Assembly: GCA_030522415.1 (NCBI GenBank)
Contig: CM060115.1
Span: 10,041,991-10,105,990 of the forward strand
Direction of reading: 5' to 3'
Length of the DNA: 64,000 bases
Source: Channallabes apus
Taxonomy: Eukaryota > Chordata > Actinopteri > Siluriformes > Clariidae
Part shown: positions 11,473 through 22,700 of the stretch, piece after piece
Position numbering within the stretch: position 1 is the stretch's first letter
Layout of the letters: the number at the start of each line of letters is the position of its first letter
The notes under the pieces: generated by a model
Told to the model about the DNA's origin: nothing
Database searches by the model: none
The model's input: only the letters and a program-made list of their open reading frames with translations
Made by a program: the position numbers and the translations under genes

Positions 11473-12268
11473 CTGATGAAACGTGTTAAACATCAAGTGT
11501 GATTATGAATGCAGCATCATTTTTATATTCAGCAAAACACTTTCTTCCTTTCTTAATACAATTAAATTAAAAAAGTTAACGTCACAAACAAATGTTTTCA
11601 CAGACATACAGTAGGTTTGCATCATAAATTGACTTGATATTTTAAAAAAGTAAAAAAAAAAACCTGCAAAATTTTGTAGTTCCATTTAACATTGGTAATT
11701 TATGGCGGGCAAGAAGAGGAACCTGTTGTACCCTTATTAATTTCAACATTGAACATGTTGTGCTCTCTGAGATGCTTTTCTGCTCATCATAATTGTAAAT
11801 TGTAAAATGTCACCTACCAAGCTGACATTGTTGGGCCCTTGTGCAAGACCCTCACCTCTCACTTGCTCAGATTTATAATCGAGATGTTTATCTTAGATTT
11901 CACTTTAACACAGATCACTATAATACTCTGCTCAGGAATTTTCTAAAAGAAAGTTAACAGCAAAACACATCAAGACTACTCACAATTATATGTAGTTTGA
12001 AAATATTTTTTATATCTTTCTTTGGTTGTGGTGCACCTTTTTTGTTTACTTTATTTAGTTTTGTATAATATACATTTGCTTTATCTACTTGTTTGTGTTT
12101 GACCTCTCGATTTTTATAGCCACAGTTAATAGAAAATTAGCTGGTCGTTACGTGGTAAAACCAACACCATCTTTTCTATGTATTAATCTGCATTGTGAAT
12201 TCTACACAAATCACTAGCATAACCTGCTCAGGGGCTGCTTAATAGCAAAACACATCAGGACTACTCAC
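11473..12268. other. Intron between class A and class B exons
   Basis: The sequence repeats the standard A-to-B intron of other units (compare 25121-25674 and 46426-46986), including 'cttcaacattgaacatgttg'-like text. A SINE relic lies near 11795-11880 ('taccaagctgacattgttgg', then 'gcccttgtgcaagacc'). About 300 bp near 11990-12230 are extra compared with sister units. No gene is seen. Confidence 0.6.
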
Positions 12269-12529
12269 AATGGACATTGAGCAACAGCTGCTTTGATTCA
12301 CCCTGTCCCATAGAGTTATTGGCGATGCAGGAAACAGACGTGTTTCTCCTCACATCTAGAAGGACAACAGTACTTCCACTGGGACTGAAGGTGGTGCTGT
12401 TTGGGAAAACAAACCACCTGTAGTGCGTGGGTGCAGGCCTGCTCGTGCTGGTACATTTAAGTGAGATCTGGCCACCCTCGATCACAGAGCTGCTTCCTGT
12501 GTAATCTACTTTCACATCTGTTGGGGCAT
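12269..12529 (-). CDS. Ig C2-like exon, class B1
   Basis: The 261-bp phase 1-1 exon reads 'APTDVKVDYTGSSSVIEGG', 'QISLKC', 'HYRWFVFPNST', and 'NTSVSCIANNSMGQG', ending 'LNVHC'. The acceptor reads TTAG instead of the CAG of other units but keeps the AG. It is very close to the B1 exons at 46987 and 50664. A Tc1 derivative lies 124 bp above it. Confidence 0.86.
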
Positions 12530-12653
12530 CTAATGGAATGTGTTAAATACAAAATAAGTTTATAAGTTCAGCTTCATTTTGATATCCTATATAAGGGAAA
12601 TTGTTTTAGGCAAATGATCCGAAACCTTTTTGTCTTATATACATATATATATA

Positions 12654-13475
12654 CTCAGCAAAAAAAGAAACGTCCCTTTTTCAGGACTGTGTATTTCAAC
12701 AATAATGTTGTAAAAATCCAAATAACTTTACAGATCTTCATTGTAAAGGTTTTAAACAATGTTTTCCTTGCATGTTCAATTAACCATAATCAATTAATTA
12801 ACATGCACCTGTGGAATGGTCGTTAAGACCTTAACAGCTTACAGAAAGTAGGCATTTAAGGTCACAGTTCTAAAAACGCGGGACACTAAAGAGACTTGTC
12901 TACCGACTGTGAAAAACACCCAAAGAAAGATGCCCAGGGTCCCTGGTCATCTGCGTGAACGTGCATTAGGCATGCTGCAGGGAGGCATGAGGACTGCTGA
13001 TGTGGCTAGGGCAATAAATCGCCATGTCCGCACTGTGAGACGCCTAAGACGGCGCTACCGGGAGACAGGAAGGACAGCTGATCATCCTCGCAGTGGAAGA
13101 CCACGTGTAACAACACCTGCACAGGATGGGTACATCCGAATATCACACCTGCGTGACAGGTACAGGATGGCCACAACAACTGCCCGAGTCACACCAGGAA
13201 CACACAATCCCTCCATCTCACAGCAAGAACTGACAAATCTGATCCAGTCCATGAGGAGGAGATGCACTGCAGTACTTCAAGCAGCTGGTGGCCACCAGAT
13301 ACTGACTGGTACTGACTGATTTTGAGCCTCCCTTCATTCAGGGACACATTGTGAAACATTTTTAGTTTATGTCTTATGGTGTTGACTCTTTTAGTGTTCA
13401 TACAAATATTTACAAATTAAGATTACTGAAAGTAAAAACAGTTGAAAGTCAGAGGACATTTCTTTTTTTGCTGAG
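12654..13475 (+). mobile_element. Internally deleted Tc1-like transposon, 822 bp
   Basis: Inverted ends 'ctcagcaaaaaaagaaacgt' and its complement at 13456-13475 are flanked by TA on both sides. The interior encodes only the N-terminal DNA-binding half of a transposase joined to a short C-terminal tail. The copy at 30629-31451 has the same structure in the other orientation. Confidence 0.9.
12930..13319 (+). CDS. Truncated Tc1 transposase: DNA-binding domain fused to C-terminal tail
   Basis: From the ATG at 12930 ('MPRVPGHLRERALGMLQGG') the ORF of 129 residues keeps the paired-like helix-turn-helix ('TADVARAINRHVRTVRRLRR', residues about 22-41). It also has a GRPR-type AT-hook motif ('SGRPRVTTPAQ', about 58-68) and part of the second helical region up to 'TPGTHNPSIS'. 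It then jumps without a stop to 'QQELTNLIQSMRRRCTAVLQ', which is the transposase C-terminus. The DDE catalytic domain is missing. It could bind the element ends but cannot transpose. There is no proof of expression. Confidence 0.7.
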   Translation: MPRVPGHLRERALGMLQGGMRTADVARAINRHVRTVRRLRRRYRETGRTADHPRSGRPRVTTPAQDGYIRISHLRDRYRMATTTARVTPGTHNPSISQQELTNLIQSMRRRCTAVLQAAGGHQILTGTD

Positions 13476-14169
13476 TAGGACAACACAAACATTTTATCAC
13501 ATGTACTGTACTGTAACATAATATATGTGTATTTTATGACCCGAAAGCAAATGAACATTTCTGGCACTGACAAAACATTGTGTATCTCTTTCCATGCAAG
13601 CAGCACTGGTCATTCACTTACCTACCTACTGTATCTTATGTACATCTTAAGGATTAACAGTAGCATCCAATATATTTGACAACCTTGTCTATCTGATTGT
13701 AAAATCAGACTGATTTTTTTTTTGTAATTTCAAGCACAGTGATGAGCTCTGTCTCTCTTTTGTCTGTTGTCATGAGCAGTTTTTAAAGGTACTGCCACAA
13801 CACTTAAAAAAAAAAAAAAAAGCTGTAGCAGTGTGGGAGATTAATCTGTTTAGAGGAGTGATTCCTTTATTGTGTGTAGTTACTGTTCATTTAATGTTTT
13901 ACAACAGTGACAATACTAGTTTGCTCTGGTTCTCACTTAAATTCTAGTTGATCTAAGTGAAATTTGTCACAAGACTTATTTGTTAGATTTTCCGGAATAA
14001 TAAAGTATATGTCTACATAATGTAGATTTTCCCATGTTAGAAAATTTAAAGGACTATTACAAATGAAACACTATTGTTAAGATGGATTGCCAATTTAACA
14101 CAGATTACTATAATACATTGCTCAGGATTAAAAAACTAATTAACAGCAAAACACTTGAATAATACTCAC
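13476..14169. other. Intron sequence, no gene seen
   Basis: It contains host intron text shared with 52740-52980 ('tgtatctctttcc', 'gcagcactg') and an A-run near 13806-13820. No class A exon or relic is found here, although an A exon would be expected between the B exons at 12269 and 14170. Confidence 0.5.
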
Positions 14170-14430
14170 AAAGGACATTGAGCGATAGCTGATTTGATTC
14201 GCCCTTTCCGATAGAGTTAGTGGCGGTGCAGGAAACAGCTGTGTCTCTTGTCACATGTTGAAGGACAACAGTACTTCCACTGGGGGTGAAGGTAACACTG
14301 GCTGGGTAAACGAGCCACTTGTAGTTTATCGGTGCAGGACTGCTTGTGCTGGTACATGTAAGTGAGATCTGGCCACCTTCAACCACAGAGCTGTTTCCAG
14401 TGTAATCTACTTTCACATTCGTTGGGGTGT
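14170..14430 (-). CDS. Ig C2-like exon, class B2
   Basis: The 261-bp phase 1-1 exon reads 'TPTNVKVDYTGNSSVVEGG', 'QISLTC', 'PAPINYKWLVYPASVTF', and 'HVTRDTAVSCTATNSIGKG', ending 'LNVLC'. It shares 'PINYKWL' and 'VLQHVTRDTAVSC' with the exon at 4565, and the intron above it also matches the intron above that exon. The two are therefore duplicates of one another. The 3.9 kb TA-flanked element begins 100 bp above its acceptor. Confidence 0.86.
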
Positions 14431-14999
14431 CTGATAAAATGTGTTACATATTAAATATGTTCATAATTACATCTTCATTTTGCCATCCTAATTTATCATC
14501 TAGGACAACTGTAACATTTTATCATATGTACAGTGGTTACTCAAGGGGAATGTCTATTACTGCCACGCACTCCGTCGCGGTCAAACGGCAACTGCCAAAA
14601 TAAATCAGTCGCAATTCAAAGTAATTTGTGAAATGGGCGCCAGGTGGCGCAAAGGGACATTTTGCAAAACGGCTGCAATTAATTTTGTTTAGACAGACTC
14701 TCTGTTTCTATCTGTTTATTTATTGTTATTATTAAAGAAAACAGCACAAACAACAGCTCAAGGGCTTGTAAAAACATTTTTATTTTTAACGGTAAAAATG
14801 TCAATTTTGGAGTCAGTGGTCCGAGCACAATGTAATAATCTTTGTATGATAAAATGACTTGTGGCATGAATTTACATGAAGCGCTTCAGTTTCAAATAAT
14901 CATTTAACACTCAACCCAAACAGCAAAAGAACATGATAATAATAATCTAAAGAATAATTGATTAAAAAAATAAAAATAGATTTTAGCTGTTTATTTCCA

Positions 15000-17430
15000 G
15001 CATTGAATAATTATTTAATTATTAATAATTAAAGCTGCTCACATCACGGGCGCTTTCACTTTTTTAAAAAATGCAGTGTTTAATCAGCAAGTATATGTCG
15101 CCTCTCTTTATGATGAGGAATATTCTCACTGAAACAAAGCTGCTCGTGTCGGCTCATATCAGGAGCATTTTGATCAAAGGGGAGATGAAAAGTGAAAGTG
15201 TGTACAGCGGCACACTACATACAACATAGCACAGTGCATGTGTGTGAATGGCTGAAATGTGGTTGTGAATAAGCCTTTTAGTGAATGTAAAATGTTCGCG
15301 TGAACCTGTGGCATGCGTGTGCGCTCTTTCACTTTGAAGAACATGATATTAATAATCAAAAGTAAAATAATATTGTTCTTTTTGCTGTTTATGTCCACCA
15401 TTTAAAAATTATTTAATTATTAATAATTAAAGCTGCTCACATCGTGCGCGCTTTCACTTTTTTTTTAAATAATGCAATGTTTAATCAGCATGTATATGTC
15501 GCCTCTCTTTATGATAGAGGAATATTATGACTGAAACACAGCTGCTCGTGTCAGCTCATATGTGTCAAGCGCTGTCTTTGCGGCGCTGTGCGAAACGCAC
15601 GCCGATGTTCAGTCATAACTTTTATCTCAGTCATAATATACTAACGTTTTTGCACGCGCACAGATTGATGGACATTGATCCTCATTGGTTAAATTTTTGG
15701 TGACAACTGTTTTTTCAGCACACATTTAATCAATAATATTTTTAAAAAGTTTGATCCGGCATCAAATTCTCCTCTTTAATTTCCGACATAGTCTAATTTT
15801 GTTTTACTAAATAATATTTATGCAGTATAATCAGGGCCTCTTATTTCTATTTACTTTAGGTTGTTGTTCTTGCAGTGTTACTGTGTGTGCTTTGCAATGT
15901 CAGACACATTCAAATGCAAATAATACACCCTCCCCAGGTGTGAATCAGCTGTTCTCACCTTTACACTCTGAGAAACTAAAATGCACCCCTCGCCGATATG
16001 AGAGATTTCTCTTTCCCAGAAATATAACAAACACAAATTTATACGTGTTAAATAAGCACTGTCTTTGAGGCGCTGTGCGAAACGCACGCTGATGTAAGAC
16101 GCTTTATTTCAGTCTTAATAAACTAACATGTTTTTGCTGCGTAGTGGACCGCGCGCACAACCTCTCGCGGGCAAGCCTCTGAATACAGCAAGGAAACTGA
16201 CTGGCCAAACAAGCACTAACAACAGCTCAAGGGCTTTAAAAAATTTACTATTAAGTTCACTATCTATCGATTTTATTTGTAGTTTGATTCGTTTTCATTC
16301 ATTCATTTATTCATTCATTCATTCATCTTCTATACCGCTTAATCCTGTGTTCAGGGTCGCGGGGGACCTGGAGCCTATCCCAGGAGACTTTGGGCACTAG
16401 GCGGGGTACACCCTGGACAGGATGCCAATCCATCGCAGGGCACACACACACTCACACACCCAATCACACACTATGGGCAATTTTAGGAACGCCAATTTGC
16501 CTAACCTGCATATCTTTGGACTGTGGGAGGAAACCGGAGTACCCGGAGGAAACCCACCAAGCACGGGGAGAACATGCAAACTCCATGCACACAGAGACGG
16601 GAATCGAGCCTGGCCAGGGAATCGAACCCAAACCCTGGAGGTGCAAGGCGACAGTGCTAACCACTACACCACCGCGCCGCCTACTTGATTCGTTTTACTA
16701 AATAATATTATGCAGTATAATCAGGGCCTCTTATTTCTATTTACTTTAGGTTGTTGTTCTTGCAGTGTTACTGTGTGTGCATTGCAATGTCAGACACATT
16801 CAGATGCAAATCATTCATCCCGCCAGGTGTGAATCGGCTGTTCTCACCTTTACACTCGGAGAAACTAAAATGCACCCCTCCCCACTTTGCATGGTTTCAG
16901 CAAGTGGAGGATCTTGGATCTTGCTTCAGGCCTCTTCTTAAACTCTATTTTGTAATTCAGTGTTTTTTATTTGTTCCCAAAGCATATGCATCAGCGTTCC
17001 CAGGTAACCTGGCCCAATGTTTTAAGGTTTTATTTAAAAATAAATAAACAAATAAATAAAACAAATAAAATAATTCCATTCGTATTTTTCATTTGTAAAA
17101 TAGCATAAAAAATTGAGCGATTAAAAACAATACAGGGCATGTTATGATAAGGAAACTTTCTATCTCTTCCATTCCAGTGATTAAAAAACGGTAAAAATGT
17201 AAATTTTGGAATCAGAAGATCAGTGGCCCGAGCACTTAATAATCTTTGTATGATAAAATGACTCGTGGCATGAATCATAAAGCACTTCAGTTTCAAATAA
17301 TCATTCAACGCTGAGCCCAAACAGCAAAAAAAACATGAAATTAATAAGCAAAAATAATACTTATGGTGCTTTTTGTACAATAATAATAATTATTTAATTA
17401 TTAATAATTAAAGCTGCTCACATCGCGCGC
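15000..17430. repeat. Internal repeats with an 18-bp palindrome inside the TA-flanked element
   Basis: The perfect palindrome 'ttaattattaataattaa', followed by 'agctgctcacatc', appears near 15012, 15410 and 17391, and a variant near 42593. A second repeated block ('agggcctcttatttctattt', then a 'gtgtgaatc.gctgttctc' stretch) lies at 15835-15980, 16720-16880 and, related, 41440-41600. The element therefore expanded by internal duplication. Confidence 0.7.
16300..16683 (-). mobile_element. tRNA-derived SINE (Mermaid-like)
   Basis: The minus strand starts with 'ggcggcgcggtggtgtagtg', 'gttagcactgtcgcc' (A-box-like) and 'gggttcgattccctgg' (B box). It continues with the text common to this fish SINE ('catgttctccccgtgcttgg', 'ggtttcctcccacagtccaa') and ends in (attc)n at 16300-16325. 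ORFs read across it are artefacts. It sits inside the TA-flanked element. Confidence 0.85.
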
Positions 17431-18654
17431 TTTCACTTCTTGCATTCACTTTTTAAAAATGCAGTGTTTAATCAGCAAAAACTGTACAGTATATGTCGCC
17501 TCTCTTTATGATAGATTTAGTGATAGATTTATGATAGATGAAGTGTGTACCAACAGCATAGCACAATGCAGGTGTGTGAATGGCTGAAATGCGGTTATGA
17601 ATAAGCCTTTTAGTGAATGGAAAATGTTCACGTGAACCTGCGCGTGCGCTCTTTCACTTTGCCGAGTTTAAAGTGCGCACCGATATGAGAGATTTATAAG
17701 AGATTTATCTTTCCCAAGAATACAACAAACACAATTTTATACGTGTTAAATACAGCAAGGAAACTGACTGGCCAAACAAGCACTAACGCCTTATTTCAGT
17801 CATGATATACTAACATTTTTTTTGTGGACTCGCACGTGAGAGGTTGTGCGCGCGCGGCAGAAGTAATGATTAACTAATGATTATTAATGCGTCGGGGAAA
17901 ACATCAAGGAAACTGACTAGCCATTTTAATAATAAATTGATGTGGAGTTTCGGTTCATTTTCTGACGTGCTCAAGTTCACCGAAACTGATACAGAATAGC
18001 ACTGTATATCTTATTTTATAAGGTTTTTGCTACTACAAAATTAAAGATAAAAAAAGATAGATTTTCTAATTACATATGATAAAATCTAAAGGCTCACTTT
18101 TTAACGTTTACTTTGCTTAAATTCGATCATAATAAGATTTAATTTAATTTGAATTCTACATTTGTACTGTAATTTTAGTCCTGTGATTATGAATTCGTTT
18201 AACTACAATGTTTCACTTTTTTTATCGTCTACTACGTGCAGAGCTGCGGCTCATTAATCCTTGAGAAAATGAACTGATGCCCGAGGCGTCAGTCTATAGT
18301 TATATAGCACCACTCAGTGGTTAAAGCTATCAAACACACAAACCCAAATGTCGCCACCGTGAGGAATGGCGGTAAAACCAGAATACCGACTGAGTAACTA
18401 CTGTACATATCAAAACCACATGGGCTTACTTTAATTCATAAAAACCTCTGGGAAGTGTGTTTGAAAAAATGCACATCTTTCCAGCTTATGTACATCTTGA
18501 GTAAAAGTGACATCCTGTATTTGGCAACCTGACTGTCAAATCAAACTGATTTTTTTTTGTAATGGCAAGCAAAGTCAAGAACTCTGTCTATCTTTCTCCT
18601 GTTGTTATGAACTCAATACAGTGAGAACTCTGACCTTACAATAAACACAATACA

Positions 18655-18656
18655 AT

Positions 18657-18690
<34 letters not shown>

Positions 18691-18745
18691 TGTGTGTGCG
18701 TTTGCGCGCACGCGGAGGTGTGTGTGTGTGTTCGTGTGTGTGGGC
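18655..18745. repeat. Compound (GA)n/(TG)n microsatellite
   Basis: A run of AG repeats (about 18658-18688) is followed by TG-rich repeats to about 18745. Compound GT/GA tracts occur at the matching place in other units (33772, 36062, 48347 and 49086). Confidence 0.9.
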
Positions 18746-19346
18746 AGATTGACAAAAAACATTGAGCGGGCAGTGGTTCAGCAGGCAGAAAGAAAGCTAC
18801 AAGACTTTAAATGTCCACCATTTACAACTATGCTGAACAGGAAAGCATCTCAGAACACACACCATGTCGAATCCTGAGGCATATGAAAAACAACAACATA
18901 CAGTAAGACCGCTTTGCATTGGCCAGCATGGGCAGAAATCTATTGTACCCTCATTAACTTCAATATTAAACATATTGTGCCCTCTGAGATGCTTTTCTGC
19001 TCCTCATTAATTTTTTTTTTACTTGTCTAGCACTTTTAACAATTGTCATTGTTGTAAAGCAGCAAATCATCATCACAGTTGTAAAGTATAGTTATGTGAG
19101 GTAGCCATTTCATTATCTCAAAGGGCTCGTGTTTGGCTACTACTAAAAGGGTCACAGGTTAAAATCCGAGACATACCAAGCTGCCACTGCTTGGCCCCTG
19201 AGCAAGACTCTCAACCCTCACCTGCTCAGATATACAGTACGGTATAATCTATCCTAGATTTCCACTTTTACACAGATCACTATAATACACTGCATGAAGA
19301 ATTTTCAAAAATAAATCATTATTAAGACAACATCAGGACTACTCAC
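18746..19346. other. Intron below exon 19347, no gene seen
   Basis: It holds a SINE relic at about 19135-19250 ('taccaagctgccactgcttg', then 'gcccctgagcaagactctca') in the place where other A-to-B introns have one. No class A exon is present. Confidence 0.55.
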
Positions 19347-19607
19347 AAAGGACATTGAGTGATAGCTGCTTTGATTCGCCCTGTCCAATAGAGTTAGTGG
19401 CGATGCAGGAAACAGACATGTTTCTCCCCACATCTTGAAGGACAAAAATTTTTTCTTTGGAGCTGTAGGTGATGCTCTTTGGGGAAACTAACCACTTGTA
19501 GTGCGTGGGTGCAGGCCTGCTCATGCTGGTACATGTAAGTGAGATCTGGCCACCCTCGACCACAGAGCTGCTTCTTGTGTAATCTACTTTCACATCTGTT
19601 GGGGCAT
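19347..19607 (-). CDS. Ig C2-like exon, class B3 (variant)
   Basis: The 261-bp phase 1-1 exon reads 'APTDVKVDYTRSSSVVEGG', 'QISLTC', 'HYKWLVSPKSITYSSKEKI', and 'VGRNMSVSCIATNSIGQG', ending 'LNVLC'. Its strand C' to D region ('SPKSITYSSKEKI') is unlike the 'FPNSTTFSP' of class B1 and unlike class B2, so I treat it as a third B type. It is the first of three B exons in a row without an intervening A exon. Confidence 0.86.
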
Positions 19608-20154
19608 CTGATAGAATGTGTTAAATATAAAATATATTTATAAGTACAGCTTCATTTTGACATCTTAGAACACAGTGGAATTGTTTTAGGCAAATGACCT
19701 CAAGCCATGACGTCTTATAATTTTTTTAAATTATGAATTAATAATTTACGTTATTTGTGCATACAGTATCCGTACCACAATATGTCTGTATTGACAAAAT
19801 ATGTCTGTCATGTAATTATCAAATTTCACACAATGAGTGAAAAAGATGTCCATTACAATCATTAAACCATTACGAAAACTCCTGTGTTAAACTGAATATA
19901 GGTGGTTATCGGGGGATATGGAGGTTTACAGAGGGGGTGGTTTTTGTCTTTTTTTCTCAACAGGGGGAATGCAATCCCATTACAAAAAAGGTGCATCTGT
20001 TTCTGCACTTTAAAAATGTCATCGAGTATATTTGACAACCCTGTATGTTTGATTGTCAAAATAGTTTTTTGGTAATGTTGAATTCTCTCCTTTTTTCTTT
20101 CTTCTTGCAGTAAATGACTGAGTTTTTAGCATTCAAAAATACATTCATTAGGAA

Positions 20155-20470
20155 AACATCTCGGGTTACTTTGCTGTAATCCTGTTCCCTGAAAAAGTGG
20201 GAACGAGATGCTATGGGAATGCTTTGGGAACATCTTTCTGTGTTGCCGGTTGTGAAGTATGTGTGTATCAAACACGGCAAATTCTGGCATATATAACCTC
20301 GGTCAGGTGACGTCATCTGATGAAGCGCACCTGCAGGTTATAAATAGGAGTGAGCCGGAAACATTCCTCAGATCAATTTTGTCTGAAAGGAGGTCAAGTC
20401 ATCCAAGCAGTGCGGCATTGAAGCGCAGCATCTTGTTCACACTTTTTCAGGGTTACAGCAAAGTCCCTGT
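20155..20470. repeat. DIRS copy 3 terminal repeat (recombinase side)
   Basis: It contains 'ctgttccctgaaaaagtggg', 'aacgagatgctatggg', the inverted 'cgtcatctgatgaagcgcac' and 'ttcacactttttcagggtta'. The same text in opposite orientation closes the gag side near 24190-24375. Confidence 0.75.
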
Positions 20471-20485
20471 AGTGGGCTAGTACGG

Positions 20486-21110
20486 CTAGTGCGGTGGACA
20501 TAAATCTGAAGAGCATGTACTGGACACATCAAGTGAAGTCTTTCCTGCTCCGGAGCTGTAAAAGGCGGAGGACAGAGTGCTTCGAGAAAAACAGGGTGCA
20601 TGGTTGACAATGAAACTTTTGGAAGAAAGTTCAGGTGAGGATGTTGAATAGCTTTGACTGGCCGAGGGGCAAAGTCTAGGCAGGATGGGGAGACTCACAT
20701 AGCCTGCAGATCTCCAATTCTCTTCAGAGAGGTAACGGCCATGAGGAAATGCATCTTGAGAGTCAGAAGCCTGACAGGCGTTGACTCTAGTGGTTCGAAA
20801 GAGGTGTCGATCAGACTTTCGAGCACAATAGATAAGTCCCAGGAAGGGACAGCAGCTCTAGTAGGCAGCCTCAACCGTTTAGCTTCACGAATAAAACGGG
20901 CAACTAAAGGGTGCTTACCCACCAAAACCCCATCAGTCAGAACATGGCAGGCTGAAATAGCAGCTATGTATGTTCTGAGAGTACTAGGGCATAAGCTCGA
21001 GGACAACTTCTCTTGCAGAAATTCCAGCACTGAAACAATTCGACAGTGGACTAGGTCTACATGTTTTGCTATGCACCAATCTTCAAATACATTCCATTTA
21101 AGAGCATAAG
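20486..21110 (-). pseudogene. DIRS copy 3 tyrosine recombinase remnant
   Basis: The minus strand from about 21030 reads 'LEFLQEKLSSSLCPSTLRTY', 'PTRAAVPSWDLSIVLESL' and 'LMAVTSLKRIGDLQAM'. This is the SAM-like core-binding region followed by the catalytic block whose Arg ('KRIGDL') is the first residue of the R-H-R-Y set. Reading stops soon after 20695. The remaining His/Arg/Tyr part is largely missing in this copy. Confidence 0.8.
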
Positions 21111-21179
21111 TTCTTCTAATGGAGGGAGCCCTAGGACTTAAAATAGTTTCAATGACACTGGCTGAAAGACCAGCATCTC

Positions 21180-22011
21180 TTAACTGGTCCCCCTCAGGGG
21201 CCAGACGTGAAGGTTCCAGAGCTTGGGTTGGGGATGATATATTGTCCCCTGTGCCTGAGACAGCAAATCCCTCCTTACTGGAATCACCCAGGGGAAGTCA
21301 TTGAGGAGAGATATTAGGTCTGAGAACCACACTCTGGCCGGCCAACGGGGCGCTATCAATAAGAAGTGCAAACCCTGTTGACGAACCCTCGCCAGGACTC
21401 CCGGGAGCAAAGCTATCGGGGGAAACGCGTAAAGGCGTAATTTGGGCCACATATGGGCCACCGCGTCCAGACCCAGGGGAGTTGAAGGAGTCAGAGAGTA
21501 GTAGAGGGGACATTGTGCTGTCCCTCGGGAGGCAAAGAGGTCCGCCTCTGCTACATAAAATCTTTCCCAGATTTGACTGACTACGCTGGGGTGGAGTCTC
21601 CATTCCCCGTGTGTCACAGCTTGTCTGGACAACAAATCTGCTCCCACATTCATATGCCCTGGAATGTAAATCGCCCTGAGGGACAGGAACTTATCCTGTG
21701 CCCAAAGCAGAACCTGGTGCGCTAGCTTGTTCAAGCGGCGCGAGCGCAGTCCACCCTGGCGATTTATGTATGAGACTACCATAGTGTTGTCCACCTGCAC
21801 TAGGGACATGGTAGCCTCTCAACTGCTGGAGGAAGTGTTTCAGGGCCAAAAATAGAGCCATCATTTCGAGGCAATTGATGTGCCATGCTAGAAGATGGCA
21901 TCTCCAGCTCCCTTGGGCTGGACAGCCATGTAAGACCGCACCCCAGCCTGTAAGGTAAGCGTCTGTTGTTAGCATTTTGCGATGGCAAGACGGACCTAGA
22001 GTGGGACCCAA
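21180..22011 (-). pseudogene. DIRS copy 3 RNase H region
   Basis: The longest frame (21180-21809) gives 'VQVDNTMVVSYINRQGG', 'LRAIYIPGHMNVGADLLSRQ' and 'WRLHPSVVSQIWERF'. This is the RNase H domain with the conserved Asp ('DNT') and the later His-Asp segment ('GHMNVGADLLSR'). The upstream part ('MLTTDAYLTGWGAVLHG', 'NCLEMMALFLALKHF') lies in a second frame up to 22011 and carries the first Asp and the Glu. The frame break is between 21691 and 21809. Confidence 0.82.
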
Positions 22012-22187
22012 AGTCAGAAACCGGGGTCTGAACCAAATAGAAAGGGTACAAAGCCCTTGGCGGGTAACCCTTATTTGCCTTCAGGGATTGTCCCTAGAGT
22101 GAAAACCCCTGGCTCTCAGCCACAACTGAAACGCTCTCATGTGCAGAAGACCCAAAGGTATCACCGTGGATGCAGCTGCCATGAGGC

Positions 22188-22700
22188 CTAAAGATCTCTG
22201 AAAATGACAGTCACTCTCTGGTGTAGCTTGATCTCCTTTAGGGTGTTGAAAATTGATTTGACACGAGCAGGAGACAGCTGTGCCCACAGAGTGATCGAAT
22301 CCCATGTGACACCCAAGTATGTTGTCCTCTGAGCCAGAAAGAGCATGCTTTTCGTGACGATGAGTCTCAATCCTAAAGAACAGAGATGAGCTAGGACGAC
22401 ATCCAGATGTTGAAGCGCTAGCTCATGGGACTGGGCCAGGATCAGCCAGTCGTCTATGTAATTCAGAATACGGATGCCCCGGAGTCGCAAGGGAGCCAGG
22501 TCTGCATCCATGCATTTTGTACTATATATGTGTGGGGTGAGAGAGCTCGGCCAAATGGAAGAACCTGATACTGGTAAGCTTCACCCAGAAAAGCGAACCT
22601 CAGGAACTTTCTGTATTGTGGCAATATTTCTATGTGAAAATATGCGTCCTTTAGGACGGGTTAGAAGTTCAGCATCCTGGACTATGGCAGGGAATGACCG
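22188..22700 (-). pseudogene. DIRS copy 3 reverse transcriptase remnant
   Basis: The minus strand reads 'MDADLAPLRLRGIRILNYID', 'DWLILAQSHELALQHL' and 'RTTYLGVTWDSITLWAQL'. These are the RT 'YIDD' active site and the thumb region. The palm motif before it ('LKDAYFHI' in copy 4) is disrupted near 22520-22640, and the fingers region is deleted. Confidence 0.8.

Larger units (their letters stand above)
14531..18403. mobile_element. 3.9 kb TA-flanked non-autonomous DNA element
   Basis: The ends are 'cagtggttactcaag' and 'gactgagtaactactg' (inverted repeat CAGTRGTTACTCA), flanked by TA at 14529-14530 and 18404-18405. The empty site 'tatcatatgtacgtatc' is present in the sister intron at about 4916-4932. 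No long ORF exists. The interior is AT-rich and contains repeated subsegments and a SINE. The TA duplication and CAGT ends suit Tc1/mariner, but the size is unusual, so the superfamily is uncertain. A partial relative lies at 40469-42692. Confidence 0.72.

Noticed and set aside
16390..16701. ORFs of about 60-100 residues on both strands
   Set aside because: They lie wholly in a tRNA-derived SINE, recur at 36268-36667 in the other SINE copy, and have no coding features.
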